Origin: Terriglobales bacterium
GTDB lineage: Bacteria; Acidobacteriota; Terriglobia; Terriglobales; Acidobacteriaceae
Length of the DNA stretch: 46,511 bases
Direction of reading: 5' to 3'
NCBI GenBank assembly: GCA_025451215.1
Contig: JANWKU010000057.1
Span: 1 to 46,511, forward strand
Each line of letters begins with the position of its first letter. Position 1 is the first letter of the stretch. Below, piece after piece: positions 7,211-16,261 of this stretch. A program made the position numbers and the translations under genes. The notes beneath the pieces are model-generated. The model worked only from the letters and a program-made list of their open reading frames with translations. It made no database searches and was not told the DNA's origin.

Positions 7211-8728
7211 TCATGCCTTCGAAACAAGTTCATCGTCGTACTTCGGCGTATTTTTGGCCTTGTGATGATGGACCTGGCCCCGCACATCGAAACTCGGCAC
7301 TGCTGCCAGGACAGGCAGCTTCAGGCAGACTTCCACATCGCGTTCGGAGTACAACGCTTTATCGCTGAGCGCTAGCAAGTAAAGAATGCCCAAGGACAAC
7401 GCGAGCCCCGCACCCAGCCCACCTCCCAGGAACACCGATTTTTTGGGAAACGAAGGAGTTGAGGGAAGACTAGGGCTGTCCACTACGCGAAAAGTCTCCC
7501 CTTCCTGTTGATGCTCCAAGTCCGTGGCCATCACCGAATTCTCTCGCTTCTTCAACAACTCGTTGTAAATATCGGAGGCCGTTTGGTAATTCCGCGACAA
7601 TTCCTTAAGTTGTTGTTCGACGGCCGGGCTTGCCTGCAACCGGCTTTGCACACCACGCACCTGATCCTGAATTTGAGCTTGCCGCTTGGTCAAGTCCGCT
7701 ATGTTGAAATTGTCCTGCTTGATTTTGGTCCGCAATTGCTGAAGAGCCGGTGGCTCCCGGAGCGCAGCCTGGGTACTGGACGGTGAAGTTTTGGGCGCGG
7801 GCGTCTCAGCCATCCTCTTTTTCAGATCCTCGATTTGTGCCTTCAGCTTGATGACATCTGGATGCTCGGGAGTGTATTTCGCCAGAAGCGCGGAAAGCTG
7901 CTCCTGAAGAGCGGCCAGCTCCTGGTCCTGAGTTTCTGGATTCTGCAATCCCACTTGCGAAGCCTTCCAGTTCGCTTCTTGCTGTGCCAGCAAGGTCTCA
8001 TTCAGGGATTTATCTTCTTGCGCCCTGGAGAGGGCTTGCGTCGTGGCATCCAGTTGAGAATTCATTCCGCCCAACAGTGCAAGGTTTGTTTGCTCCTGTT
8101 CGGGCATGGAAACTAAATGTTGAGCCTTAAACTCCGCAAGCTTCCTATCCTGCTCGTCTAGCTTCGTTTTGGCATCATCGAGTTGTTGCGTCAGGAATAG
8201 CGATACCTTGTTCGAATTCGTAATGCGTAAAGTTGCGTTCTGTTCCATGAACGCGGAAGTGATTTCCTGGCAAATCTGTTGCGCCAGTTGCGGGTTGTCA
8301 AACGTTACGCTGACATTAAATCCAGGTGGCTCATGATCCGCCGCCCCCGCCATCGGTTGGATCAGATCCACGGTAACCGCGCTTTTCAGCTTCTCAACGA
8401 GGTCTTCCATGTGCGTCGTGGCGCGCTGTTCAGGATACAAGTTGAATTTGTTGATGATCAATTCCAACCTGGAGCGGCTCAAAATCTGGGACTTCATTGA
8501 CGCCATTCGTTGGTTAAGATCATCCGTGATGACGGGCCTGATCAGTTCTTTCGGGACTGTAGGCTGTTCAACGAGCACAAGCGTCGACGACGTATATTTC
8601 TTCGGGAGGACAAGCGACGCGGTGAGTCCGAGTGCACCGAGCGCTATCGTCATGAACGTCGGTATCCACCAGTAGCGGCGCAAAATCCGCTTCACATCGG
8701 CAATGGCGATTTCCCCGTTCCTGACCAT
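7211..8728 (-). CDS. Wzz/GumC-type polysaccharide chain-length determinant
   Basis: This 505-residue inner-membrane protein has a Wzz domain with one N-terminal helix (YWWIPTFMTIALGALG, about residues 19-34), a long periplasmic coiled-coil rich in Gln/Lys/Glu (~190-400), a GNVR-like region (LSRNYQTASDIYNELLKKRE) and a second helix near residue 440 after the proline motif PSLPSTPSFPKK. Proteins of this kind form periplasmic cages that set EPS chain length and partner a BY-kinase, here encoded downstream on the same strand. The start ATG has GAGG about 9 nt upstream. The TPR lipoprotein gene is divergent, 411 bp away. Confidence 0.92.
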   Translation of the reverse strand: MVRNGEIAIADVKRILRRYWWIPTFMTIALGALGLTASLVLPKKYTSSTLVLVEQPTVPKELIRPVITDDLNQRMASMKSQILSRSRLELIINKFNLYPEQRATTHMEDLVEKLKSAVTVDLIQPMAGAADHEPPGFNVSVTFDNPQLAQQICQEITSAFMEQNATLRITNSNKVSLFLTQQLDDAKTKLDEQDRKLAEFKAQHLVSMPEQEQTNLALLGGMNSQLDATTQALSRAQEDKSLNETLLAQQEANWKASQVGLQNPETQDQELAALQEQLSALLAKYTPEHPDVIKLKAQIEDLKKRMAETPAPKTSPSSTQAALREPPALQQLRTKIKQDNFNIADLTKRQAQIQDQVRGVQSRLQASPAVEQQLKELSRNYQTASDIYNELLKKRENSVMATDLEHQQEGETFRVVDSPSLPSTPSFPKKSVFLGGGLGAGLALSLGILYLLALSDKALYSERDVEVCLKLPVLAAVPSFDVRGQVHHHKAKNTPKYDDELVSKA

Positions 8729-9139
8729 TTCTAGCTACCTCAACCCGAAGTTCATCTTCGAGTCCTTCCGGAGCGAGCCTCTACATAAACTGCTCCGAGT
8801 GGAAGAAGATGCACGAGTGCTTCCATGAAGCATTCGCTTCAAGGCACATAAGATTTTCCCACACTGAAACAACCTTCTCAATATCAATCATTTACAGCTT
8901 GATTCAAGCCTCAACATTATTTCGGAAACCTTCTCAGGCTCGTTCGCTGGCCGAAGTGGAAAAAATATATCCCAATTGTCCCGCGGATTCCCCCATCCTA
9001 GCCTCAGCTCCGTGGCTTCCTATTCCAGCATCGCCCATTCTCAGGCTGGGTACGCGCTCCGGCCGTTCAACCCACAGATAGCATAAGCTTTAACCGTAAT
9101 AAGGATTCACCTTGTCAGAACTGACAGGAGGGCGCAGAA
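8729..9139. other. Divergent intergenic region between chain-length gene and TPR lipoprotein gene
   Basis: These 411 bases should carry promoters for both directions. No clear sigma-70 or sigma-54 pair was found. The only strong structure is the TGTCAG/CTGACA palindrome next to the ribosome binding site of the TPR gene. Confidence 0.4.
9113..9126 (+). promoter_or_regulatory. Palindrome TGTCAG-AA-CTGACA abutting the TPR gene's Shine-Dalgarno
   Basis: This is a perfect 14-bp palindrome with a 2-nt centre; its last base is the first base of the AGGAGGG ribosome binding site (9126-9132). It is a plausible operator for a dimeric repressor; with only 2 nt between the arms, an RNA hairpin would need to open one or two pairs. 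Confidence 0.4.
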
Positions 9140-11470
9140 TTGCACTTTCCCATGGACATGAATGCGCCCGCTTATTCGAAAACCCTTCGGTTTGACCCTA
9201 CCCTGTCTGCCGTAAGGGCATCGGCCACCCTCGTACTGCTCGCTGTGCTGTTACTTGCGGGTTGCAATCGCGATCCCAAGAAATTTCTGGCGAAAGGCAA
9301 TCAAAGCTTTGATCAGGGAAAATATCCCGACGCTTTGATTTATTACGGCCGCGCCTTGCAGCTCGATCCACGATTCGCTGAGGCCCATTTCAAACTTGCG
9401 CAGACGCACCTGAAGATGAAGAGTTGGGCCGCGGGCTTCAGTGAACTGCAACGCACCGTTGAGCTCCAGCCGGATAATTGGCAGGCCCAGTTGGAGCTTG
9501 GGCAACTGCAACTTGCCGCCGGAAAACGAACAGAAGCGAAAGATCGCGCGCAACTAATCCTTAAATCGAACCCCGCCAATGTTGATGCTCAACTGCTTCT
9601 AGCCGATTCCGACTCCGCCTTGGGAAACACCAAAGAAGCTATGGATGAGGCTGCCGAGGCCATCAAGATGGCGCCGGAGCGTCCCGCCTCTTATCTGAAT
9701 CTTGCTCAGCTCCAGATCCGCGCCGGGAATTTGAAAGACGCCGAGGCCAATCTGCTGAAAGCGCAAAGCCTGGATTCCAAGGCCACCGCCCCCTACATGA
9801 TGCTTGGCGCGCTCTATTTTCAGGTAAAACGTCCGGGCGACGCCGAACAGCAGTTCAAATCTGCAATTTCTCTGGCTCCAGCAGACCCTGCCCCTCGCGC
9901 CGCGCTAGCAGGCCTCTACTCTGCTCTAGGTCGCTCTGCTGAATCCGAACAGGTTCTAAGCGACGCCAAAACCCAGTTGAGCAACAATCCCGCGGCCTAC
10001 CGCATGCTGGGTGACACCTACCTTGCCCACGGGCAGATTGACAAAGCCTTGAACGAGTTCAGTTCCCTTTCGACGAAATACCCCGACGATCTCTCCGTAA
10101 AGAAAACCTATATCCAGTTGTTGATTCTCAACAGCCGCCTTGATGATGCCGCAAACCTTGACGATACGATTCTCAAGAAGAACCCTCAAGACGTGGACGC
10201 GCTGATCTTCAAAGGCCAGATTCTGCTCAGGCAGCACAAAACCGACGATGCGTTTACAGCACTGCAAACCGCGGCAAAAAACGCGCCAGAGAATGCCCTT
10301 GCGCACTATCAATTGGGAATTGCATTCTCCGAAAAGGGTAATCCTCAACAGGCCGAGACCGAGTGGCGAGAGGCGGTGCGGCTCCGGCCGAATCTTGCGG
10401 AAGCTTGGCTGGCCTTGGCGAAGAGCGCCACACAGCGAGGGGACTGGCAAAACCTCGAAGAAGTGAGTAATCAACTCAAGAAATACGCGCCGAGGGGTGC
10501 GGACGGTTATCTCTACCACGCCACTGCTCGCATGAACCAGGGGGATGCGCTTGGGGCGGAGGCGGACTTGATGAATCTGCAGAGAATTGCTCCGCAAAGC
10601 CCTATGTACTACCTGAAGATGGGAGAACTTCGGCTCGCCCAACATCGCATTCCTGACGCGGAAAGTATGTTCCACCAGGCTCTCGACCTTGATCCGAATT
10701 CCATGGAAGCGATTCAGGGGCTTGTTCGAGTCGATGAGATGAAGAACAAGCCGGCGGACGCTCTCAATTTGGTTCAAGAACAAATCAAACGGAATCCCTC
10801 GAACCCGGGACTCTTCCTGATGCTTGCGGAGCTTCAAATTCAGGCCAAGCAACCTCAGCAAGCGCAAGATTCCGCGAGCAAGGCCCTCGAATTAGATAAA
10901 AATAATATCGCTGCTATGGTTCTTCTGGCCCAAATCCAAGCCGCGACTGGCCAATCTGCGAAAGCCATTTCTCTCTACCAGAATGCGATTCAACTAGCTC
11001 CTCGCGACCTTCGGCTGCAGGTCGCCCTGGGTGGCGTCTACGAACAAATGGGCAATTGGCAGGAGGCCCAGTCCACCTATCAAAAAGTATTAGCCACCGA
11101 TCCCCAGAATGCCCTCGCCTCCAATAATCTCGCGTATCTCCTGCTCGAACACGGAGGGAGTCCGACGGTTGCGTTAACCCTGGCTCAGACGGGGCGGAAA
11201 GGCCTTCCCAATCTTCCTAACTCCGCTGATACTTTGGGATGGGCCTATTACAACAACGGGGGCTATTCCGTGGCGGCTCCGCTATTTGAGGATGCGGTGA
11301 AGGCCACTCCGAATAATCCTACCTACCGCTACCATCTCGGCCTCACCTATCAAAAGCTGAAGGACCCCACTCGCGCCAAAGCAGAATTCGAAAAGGTCAT
11401 CGGCCTGAATCCTCCTCCTCGGCTTGCTGAACAAGCTCGTCGCAGCCTCTCGGAAATTAGCGGTGGCTGA
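9140..11470 (+). CDS. TPR-repeat lipoprotein of exosortase/EPS loci (PrsT-like)
   Basis: This is a 776-residue lipoprotein with a hydrophobic signal segment ending in the lipobox LLAGC (about residue 42), followed by roughly twenty tetratricopeptide repeats through to the C-terminus (for example YYGRALQLDPRFAEAHFKLA). Large TPR lipoproteins sit beside exosortase genes in many EPS loci and are thought to scaffold export or assembly complexes in the periplasm. A TTG start at 9140 is supported by AGGAGGG 7 nt upstream; in-frame ATGs at 9152 and 9158 lie too far from it. It is divergent from the Wzz gene, and the rml genes follow on the same strand. Confidence 0.9.
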   Translation: MHFPMDMNAPAYSKTLRFDPTLSAVRASATLVLLAVLLLAGCNRDPKKFLAKGNQSFDQGKYPDALIYYGRALQLDPRFAEAHFKLAQTHLKMKSWAAGFSELQRTVELQPDNWQAQLELGQLQLAAGKRTEAKDRAQLILKSNPANVDAQLLLADSDSALGNTKEAMDEAAEAIKMAPERPASYLNLAQLQIRAGNLKDAEANLLKAQSLDSKATAPYMMLGALYFQVKRPGDAEQQFKSAISLAPADPAPRAALAGLYSALGRSAESEQVLSDAKTQLSNNPAAYRMLGDTYLAHGQIDKALNEFSSLSTKYPDDLSVKKTYIQLLILNSRLDDAANLDDTILKKNPQDVDALIFKGQILLRQHKTDDAFTALQTAAKNAPENALAHYQLGIAFSEKGNPQQAETEWREAVRLRPNLAEAWLALAKSATQRGDWQNLEEVSNQLKKYAPRGADGYLYHATARMNQGDALGAEADLMNLQRIAPQSPMYYLKMGELRLAQHRIPDAESMFHQALDLDPNSMEAIQGLVRVDEMKNKPADALNLVQEQIKRNPSNPGLFLMLAELQIQAKQPQQAQDSASKALELDKNNIAAMVLLAQIQAATGQSAKAISLYQNAIQLAPRDLRLQVALGGVYEQMGNWQEAQSTYQKVLATDPQNALASNNLAYLLLEHGGSPTVALTLAQTGRKGLPNLPNSADTLGWAYYNNGGYSVAAPLFEDAVKATPNNPTYRYHLGLTYQKLKDPTRAKAEFEKVIGLNPPPRLAEQARRSLSEISGG

Positions 11471-11617
11471 AAATTCCTTGCAATGAAAATTCCCTTAATT
11501 CACGCGCTAGCTAGGTTACGACTCACGATGCGGGCACTGCTCCAGAAACGCCAATATCCGTGTGATGAGACAGCTGTTCGATGAGAGAATTGTGAACTGG
11601 AGAGGAGGATTGCTGCT

Positions 11618-12388
11618 GTGAAAGGAGTTGTCCTGGCGGGTGGAAGAGGCACTCGGCTTTATCCACTTACGCGCGTCACCAACAAGCATTTGTTGCCTGT
11701 GTATGACCGCCCGATGATCTACTACCCAATCCAGACGCTCGTCGACGCCGGCATTCGGGAGATCATTGTCGTGACCGGTGGTCAAAATTCGGGCGACTTC
11801 CTACGCCTTCTCTCTAACGGCAAGAATTTTGGCCTCAACCGGATTCATTACACTTACCAGGAAGGCGAAGGTGGCATCGCCGATGCCCTGCGTCTGGCCG
11901 AACCGTTTGTGGAAGGTGAAAAGATTTGTGTAGTGCTTGGCGATAACATCATCGAAAACAACATCATCGATGCGAAAAAACACTTTGAGACTCAGGAGCG
12001 CGGGGCTCACCTCATACTCAAGGAGGTCCCCGATCCAGAGCGATTCGGATGTCCGGAGCTGTCCAACTGCAAGATACTCCGGATCGAAGAAAAACCTAAA
12101 TCTCCCAAGTCGCGATTCGCAGTGACCGGAATTTATTTCTATGATTCCACTGTCTTCGAGAAAATCGGCAGGACAAAACCGAGCTGGCGCCACGAACTGG
12201 AAATTACCGATGTCAACAATTTCTATCTCGAAGAAGGCAGTTTGTCTCACGATGTTCTGGACGGCTGGTGGACCGACGCGGGCACGTTCGAATCACTCCT
12301 TCATGCCACAAATCTTGCCGCGAAAACTGGCACAAACAAAATTCCCGGGCGTGGAAGCCCACCGCGTCCCGTCATGGATTCTGAATAA
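11618..12388 (+). CDS. rmlA: Glucose-1-phosphate thymidylyltransferase (short RmlA type)
   Basis: This enzyme joins dTTP and glucose-1-phosphate into dTDP-glucose, the first step of dTDP-L-rhamnose synthesis. It has the nucleotide-binding signature GGRGTRLYPLT (residues 8-18), VLGDNI for metal binding, and EKPKSPKS. At 256 residues it is shorter than enterobacterial RmlA (about 290), so C-terminal helices that help form the regulatory interface are reduced or missing. The GTG start is preceded by AGGAGG 9 nt upstream. It is followed by rmlB (59-bp gap) and rmlD, which fixes the dTDP-sugar role. Confidence 0.9.
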   Translation: MKGVVLAGGRGTRLYPLTRVTNKHLLPVYDRPMIYYPIQTLVDAGIREIIVVTGGQNSGDFLRLLSNGKNFGLNRIHYTYQEGEGGIADALRLAEPFVEGEKICVVLGDNIIENNIIDAKKHFETQERGAHLILKEVPDPERFGCPELSNCKILRIEEKPKSPKSRFAVTGIYFYDSTVFEKIGRTKPSWRHELEITDVNNFYLEEGSLSHDVLDGWWTDAGTFESLLHATNLAAKTGTNKIPGRGSPPRPVMDSE

Positions 12389-12447
12389 TTCGGTATCACT
12401 CGTTTGAGATCGTAGACAACTGGGCACTCAGAGGGAGTCAACTCTAG

Positions 12448-13473
12448 GTGAAGCTTCTAATTACAGGTGGAGCTGGATTCATTGGTTCCAATTTCATTCG
12501 CCACCTGCTTGCTTCGCGCCCGGACTTCGAAATCCTCAATTTCGACAAACTAACCTACGCCGGAAATTCGGAAAATCTGGCTGACCTTACAATTGACTCC
12601 AGTTACCAGTTTGTTCGGGGAGATATCGGCGACCACCGGACAATCGAGCGATTGTTTGAAAGCAATTTCGACGCTGTGATCCATTTCGCCGCGGAAACCC
12701 ACGTGGACCGCAGTATCGAGGATGCTTCCCCATTTCTAGAAACCAATATTCTCGGCACGCAGCGCCTCCTGGAGGCGGCACGACGGTTCCCGAACCTGCG
12801 TTTCATCCACATCAGCACCGATGAGGTTTACGGCAGTGCTGCTCCGGGCGAGAGTTTCACCGAGGAATCACCTATTGATCCGCGCAGTCCCTATGCCGCC
12901 AGCAAGGCGTCGGCGGAACACTTTGTGCGGGCTTACGCGAATACCTACGGCATCTCGGCAGTCATCTTGCGCTGTACAAATAATTTCGGCCCATTCCAAT
13001 TCCCGGAAAAGCTCATTCCGCTGATCATTTCAAATGCGAGTGAGAACAAACCAATCCCTGTTTACGGCGATGGCTTGCAGGAGCGCGACTGGCTCTTTGT
13101 GACGGATTTTTGCACTGCGATCCGTCTGGCGATTGACACCGCTAAACCTGGTTCGCTTTACAATGTCTCTGCAGGCTCGCCGCAGCCCAATTTAAAAATC
13201 GTGCGGACAATCTTGCAAACGCTCGGCAAATCAGAATCGCTCATCCAATTTGTCCAGGATCGCCCGGGCCACGATCGCCGCTACGCTCTCGACAGCTCGA
13301 AAATTCGGCGCGAACTGGGTTGGGCTCCCGCAGTCAGCTTCGAAGACGGGATTCGCAGAACCATTGAGTGGTACCAGTCAAACAGTCAGTGGCTGGATCA
13401 TGCCCGCTCGGGGGAATACCGTACCTATTACGAACGCCACTATGACCGCCGGTCCCAGACCCTTGGGAATTAA
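12448..13473 (+). CDS. rmlB: dTDP-glucose 4,6-dehydratase
   Basis: This 341-residue extended short-chain dehydrogenase makes dTDP-4-keto-6-deoxyglucose. It has GGAGFIGSNF for NAD binding (residues 7-16), HFAAETHVDRS, the catalytic STDEVYGS block, the YAASK catalytic pair and RCTNNFGPFQFPEKLIPL for substrate binding. The GTG start has GAGGGAG about 10 nt upstream. It is the second step of the rhamnose route in the rmlA-rmlB-rmlD group; the 3,5-epimerase is missing here and is encoded at 41588-42124. Confidence 0.95.
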   Translation: MKLLITGGAGFIGSNFIRHLLASRPDFEILNFDKLTYAGNSENLADLTIDSSYQFVRGDIGDHRTIERLFESNFDAVIHFAAETHVDRSIEDASPFLETNILGTQRLLEAARRFPNLRFIHISTDEVYGSAAPGESFTEESPIDPRSPYAASKASAEHFVRAYANTYGISAVILRCTNNFGPFQFPEKLIPLIISNASENKPIPVYGDGLQERDWLFVTDFCTAIRLAIDTAKPGSLYNVSAGSPQPNLKIVRTILQTLGKSESLIQFVQDRPGHDRRYALDSSKIRRELGWAPAVSFEDGIRRTIEWYQSNSQWLDHARSGEYRTYYERHYDRRSQTLGN

Positions 13474-13485
13474 GTAAAATTTTAT

Positions 13486-13501
13486 CGGAATCGGTTCCGA
13501 A
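13486..13501 (+). repeat. Short hairpin TCGGAA-TCGG-TTCCGA between rmlB and rmlD
   Basis: This is a perfect 6-bp stem with a 4-nt loop, just after the rmlB stop. No T-run follows, so it is a weak terminator candidate at best. It might stabilise the rmlB 3' end. Confidence 0.35.
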
Positions 13502-13612
13502 CAATTGTCTTCACTTCGAATGCGGAGAATGCATTTCATTCAGTAATCATTATGAACTCCCATGTAACCATCTCGCCTTTCCGCATCCACTCGCCCAGGT
13601 ACAACTGAACGT

Positions 13613-14464
13613 ATGCGCATCGCAATTATCGGATCGAGCGGCTTGTTAGGGACTGACCTTCTTGAAGGTTGGGCTGGGGATGAGATTATCCCAGCAACGT
13701 CGCGCGACGTGGATATTCGCGATTTCTCCCAAGTTCACCGGTTCCTCATCAGAGAACGCCCGGATTGGATTATTCTCGCGGCCGCTTTTACGGATGTTGA
13801 TGGAAGTGAGAAATCGCCTGAACTGGCCTTCTCAATCAACCGCAACGGTCCGAGAAATGTTGCCCTTGCGGCCCGCGACACCGGAGCAAAGCTCTTCTAC
13901 CTGAGCACAGATTATGTCTTTGACGGGCTCTCGGATCGGCCCTACGAGCCAACCGACCCTGTCCATCCCTTAAGCGCCTACGGCGCTTCCAAAGCAGCCG
14001 GCGAACAAGCAGTCCAGAAGCACGCAAAAGATTGGATCATCGCTCGGACCTCTTGGCTTTACGGCGCCTCACGGCCCTGCTTTCCCGAGAAGATTCTTCA
14101 TGCCGCCGAAACGCAGCCCGAACTCAAGGTGGTCAATGATCAGATCGGTTCGCCAACCTACACGAAAGATCTCGCTGGGGCCATTCGTGAGCTTATCCGA
14201 ATGGATGCGCACGGCATCCTGAATATCACCAATTCGGGCTTTTGCTCTTGGTTTGATTTTGCGAAAGACGTTTTACGCAAGGCGGGTCGTTCAAGTCTGG
14301 TCCTACCCATTTCCACAGCCGAAGCTCACCGCCTGGCCAAACGTCCCGCCTACTCCGTTCTCTCTCCGGCCGCCTTGGGGGCTTATGGCATCGCTCTCAG
14401 GAGCTGGCAAGATGCCTTGAACGATTATCTCCGCGACCTCCGCCAGAAAGGCAAACTTCGCTAG
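13613..14464 (+). CDS. rmlD: dTDP-4-dehydrorhamnose reductase
   Basis: This 283-residue reductase carries out the last step to dTDP-L-rhamnose. It has IGSSGLLG for NAD(P)H binding at the N-terminus, the STDYVFDG motif (about 100-107), the catalytic YGASK pair and RTSWLYG. It starts at ATG 13613 with only a weak ribosome binding site. It lies 139 bp after rmlB and 32 bp before the VanZ-like gene. Confidence 0.94.
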   Translation: MRIAIIGSSGLLGTDLLEGWAGDEIIPATSRDVDIRDFSQVHRFLIRERPDWIILAAAFTDVDGSEKSPELAFSINRNGPRNVALAARDTGAKLFYLSTDYVFDGLSDRPYEPTDPVHPLSAYGASKAAGEQAVQKHAKDWIIARTSWLYGASRPCFPEKILHAAETQPELKVVNDQIGSPTYTKDLAGAIRELIRMDAHGILNITNSGFCSWFDFAKDVLRKAGRSSLVLPISTAEAHRLAKRPAYSVLSPAALGAYGIALRSWQDALNDYLRDLRQKGKLR

Positions 14465-14496
14465 GGATTCTTCACCCTCCTAGCTGATAATTATCC

Positions 14497-14955
14497 ATGC
14501 CACCGCGGTTCAAATACTGGATTCCCGCCATCTGCGTCGCGATCCTGATTTCCACCTTTTCCTCGCACTATTTCAGCGGCGAACAAACCGCCCGCATCCT
14601 CATCCCGTTACTTCATCGGATTTTTCCCTTCGCCACCCCTCGCGAACTGCGCCTGACGCACATTGCCATCCGCAAACTCGCCCATATCACGGAATTTGGC
14701 GTTTTCAGCATTGCCGTGTTTCATGGGATCCGCGCGGAGCGTCAAGGTTGGAATCTCCGCTGGGCCGCCCTCACCCTGTTGATCGCCGTGAGCTACGCAG
14801 GGTTCGACGAATGGCATCAATCGTTCGTGCCCCTACGCGAGGCAAGAGTCCGCGACGTCCTGATTGATTCCACCGGCGCCCTACTTGCCCAGATTTTGGT
14901 GTGGATCTACGCGAAATTGCCGTCAAGATCATCGGAATCCAAAGAATCCAGCTGA
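14497..14955 (+). CDS. VanZ-family membrane protein
   Basis: This is a small polytopic membrane protein of 152 residues with about four hydrophobic segments. The family motifs are clear: RKLAHITEFGVF in the middle, and DEWHQSFVPLREARVRDV followed by a C-terminal helix with DSTGALLAQ. VanZ-like proteins are common beside EPS genes, but their biochemical role outside teicoplanin resistance is not established. Position after rmlD suggests co-transcription with the rhamnose genes. It is convergent with the epimerase gene, 53 bp away. Confidence 0.85.
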   Translation: MPPRFKYWIPAICVAILISTFSSHYFSGEQTARILIPLLHRIFPFATPRELRLTHIAIRKLAHITEFGVFSIAVFHGIRAERQGWNLRWAALTLLIAVSYAGFDEWHQSFVPLREARVRDVLIDSTGALLAQILVWIYAKLPSRSSESKESS

Positions 14956-15008
14956 TTATTCTTCAGTTCCGTCCGGAAGCGGGCACCGTTTTTCTCCAAA
15001 CCGTTGGA

Positions 15009-16019
15009 CTATTCCCGGACGAGACGCGCGTCTCCACGCTCCCGTGCCAGGAACTGGCCATAGATCCATCGGTAGGTTTTTTCCAGACCACTCCGAAGAG
15101 TCGTGCTCGGCTCCCAATTTAGATATTTCTGAATGAGCGCGTTGTCGCTGTTTCGACCGTTCACGCCTTTGGGGGCGCTAAGGTCATACTTGCGCTTGAG
15201 CTTGATGCCCGCAAATTCCTCTGCCAGGTCAACCAGTTGATTGATGGTAACCGCTTCGCTGGAGCCAAGGTTGATCGGTTCAAGAATCTCCGAGTCCATG
15301 ATCAGATCGATGCCCTTCACGCAGTCATCGATATACATGAAGCTCCTGGTCTGCACGCCGGTGCCCCAAATTTCAATTTCATGTTTGCCGGTCTCTTTTG
15401 CTTCGATCACTTTCCTGCAAATCGCAGCGGGAGCTTTCTCCCGTCCTCCGAACCATGTGCCCCAGGGACCATAGACGTTATGAAACCTGGCCACACGCGT
15501 CCGCAAGCCGTAATCTTCCCGGAAATGCCGGCACATCCGTTCGGAAAAAAGTTTCTCCCATCCGTATCCGTCCTCGGCCATCGCGGGATACGCATCCTCT
15601 TCTTTCAGGGAAGGCGCTTCAAACGTTTTTTGTTTATCTCCGTTGTAGACGCAGGCGGAGGAGGCATAGAAAAATCGCTCCACACTGTTCTTCATCGCTG
15701 CCTGCAGCATGTGCGTATTGATGAGCACGGAGAGCATGCAGAGTGCTTTATTGTGCTCGATGAATCCCATGCCACCCATGTTGGCGGCGAAATTGTAAAT
15801 TTCGTAGGCGCCTTTGGCAGCGAGTTCGCAGTTCTCTTTCAGGTTGAGGTCAAGACAGAGGTTTTCGACGTCCCCAAATTCCTGGTACCAATCTCCTATC
15901 GGCTTTATGTCTACCGCTCGAATGGATGTGTAACCGCGATCTCGTAAGGCTGCCACGAAACTTCCGCCGATGAATCCCCCCGCGCCCGTTACCACGATCA
16001 ATTTCGTTTTGTCTTTCAC
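15009..16019 (-). CDS. GDP-mannose 3,5-epimerase-like NAD-dependent epimerase
   Basis: This extended SDR enzyme follows the GDP-mannose 3,5-epimerase pattern closely. It has TGAGGFIGG for NAD binding, NMGGMGFIEHN, SSACVYNG with a catalytic-type cysteine (C123), YGWEK (Y152/K156), FHNVYGPWGTW and GGREKAPAAICRK with a conserved lysine (K195). The known enzyme converts GDP-D-mannose into GDP-L-galactose and GDP-L-gulose. The GTG at 16019 is preferred as start because GAGGAG lies 6 nt upstream (336 residues); an ATG at 16025 directly abuts that site, and an upstream ATG at 16082 is also in frame. A related epimerase with another NDP-sugar substrate cannot be excluded. The GH gene is divergent. 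Confidence 0.85.
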   Translation of the reverse strand: MKDKTKLIVVTGAGGFIGGSFVAALRDRGYTSIRAVDIKPIGDWYQEFGDVENLCLDLNLKENCELAAKGAYEIYNFAANMGGMGFIEHNKALCMLSVLINTHMLQAAMKNSVERFFYASSACVYNGDKQKTFEAPSLKEEDAYPAMAEDGYGWEKLFSERMCRHFREDYGLRTRVARFHNVYGPWGTWFGGREKAPAAICRKVIEAKETGKHEIEIWGTGVQTRSFMYIDDCVKGIDLIMDSEILEPINLGSSEAVTINQLVDLAEEFAGIKLKRKYDLSAPKGVNGRNSDNALIQKYLNWEPSTTLRSGLEKTYRWIYGQFLARERGDARLVRE

Positions 16020-16153
16020 CTTCATCTCCTCGGAATTAATTTCGAACTTAGCGGGGCATAGCGCGCCACCCTCGCGGCGCAAAAGCCTTGAAATACTTAC
16101 CGGGCGTCGAATCTATGCCTTGTATTCTTTCAGCCGTTTCTTTCGATGTCCGC

Positions 16154-16163
16154 GCCAGCTGGC
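16154..16163. repeat. 10-bp palindrome GCCAGCTGGC between divergent genes
   Basis: This is a perfect palindrome in the 242-bp interval between the divergent epimerase and glycosidase genes. It could be a shared operator; such a short palindrome may also be chance. Confidence 0.25.
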
Positions 16164-16261
16164 ATGGACCGGTTTCGCGCTCTCTTAGTAACCCGTACTT
16201 TCCCTGTCCAAGTTCTGTCCTTTTGGCCAGTAGTCTAGGTCCTGTGAAGGAAGCTACTGTT

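Noticed and set aside
9956-10867. 303-codon open frame on the minus strand
   Set aside because: It lies entirely antisense to the TPR lipoprotein gene, has no recognisable domain, and is explained by the high-GC codon usage of the real gene.
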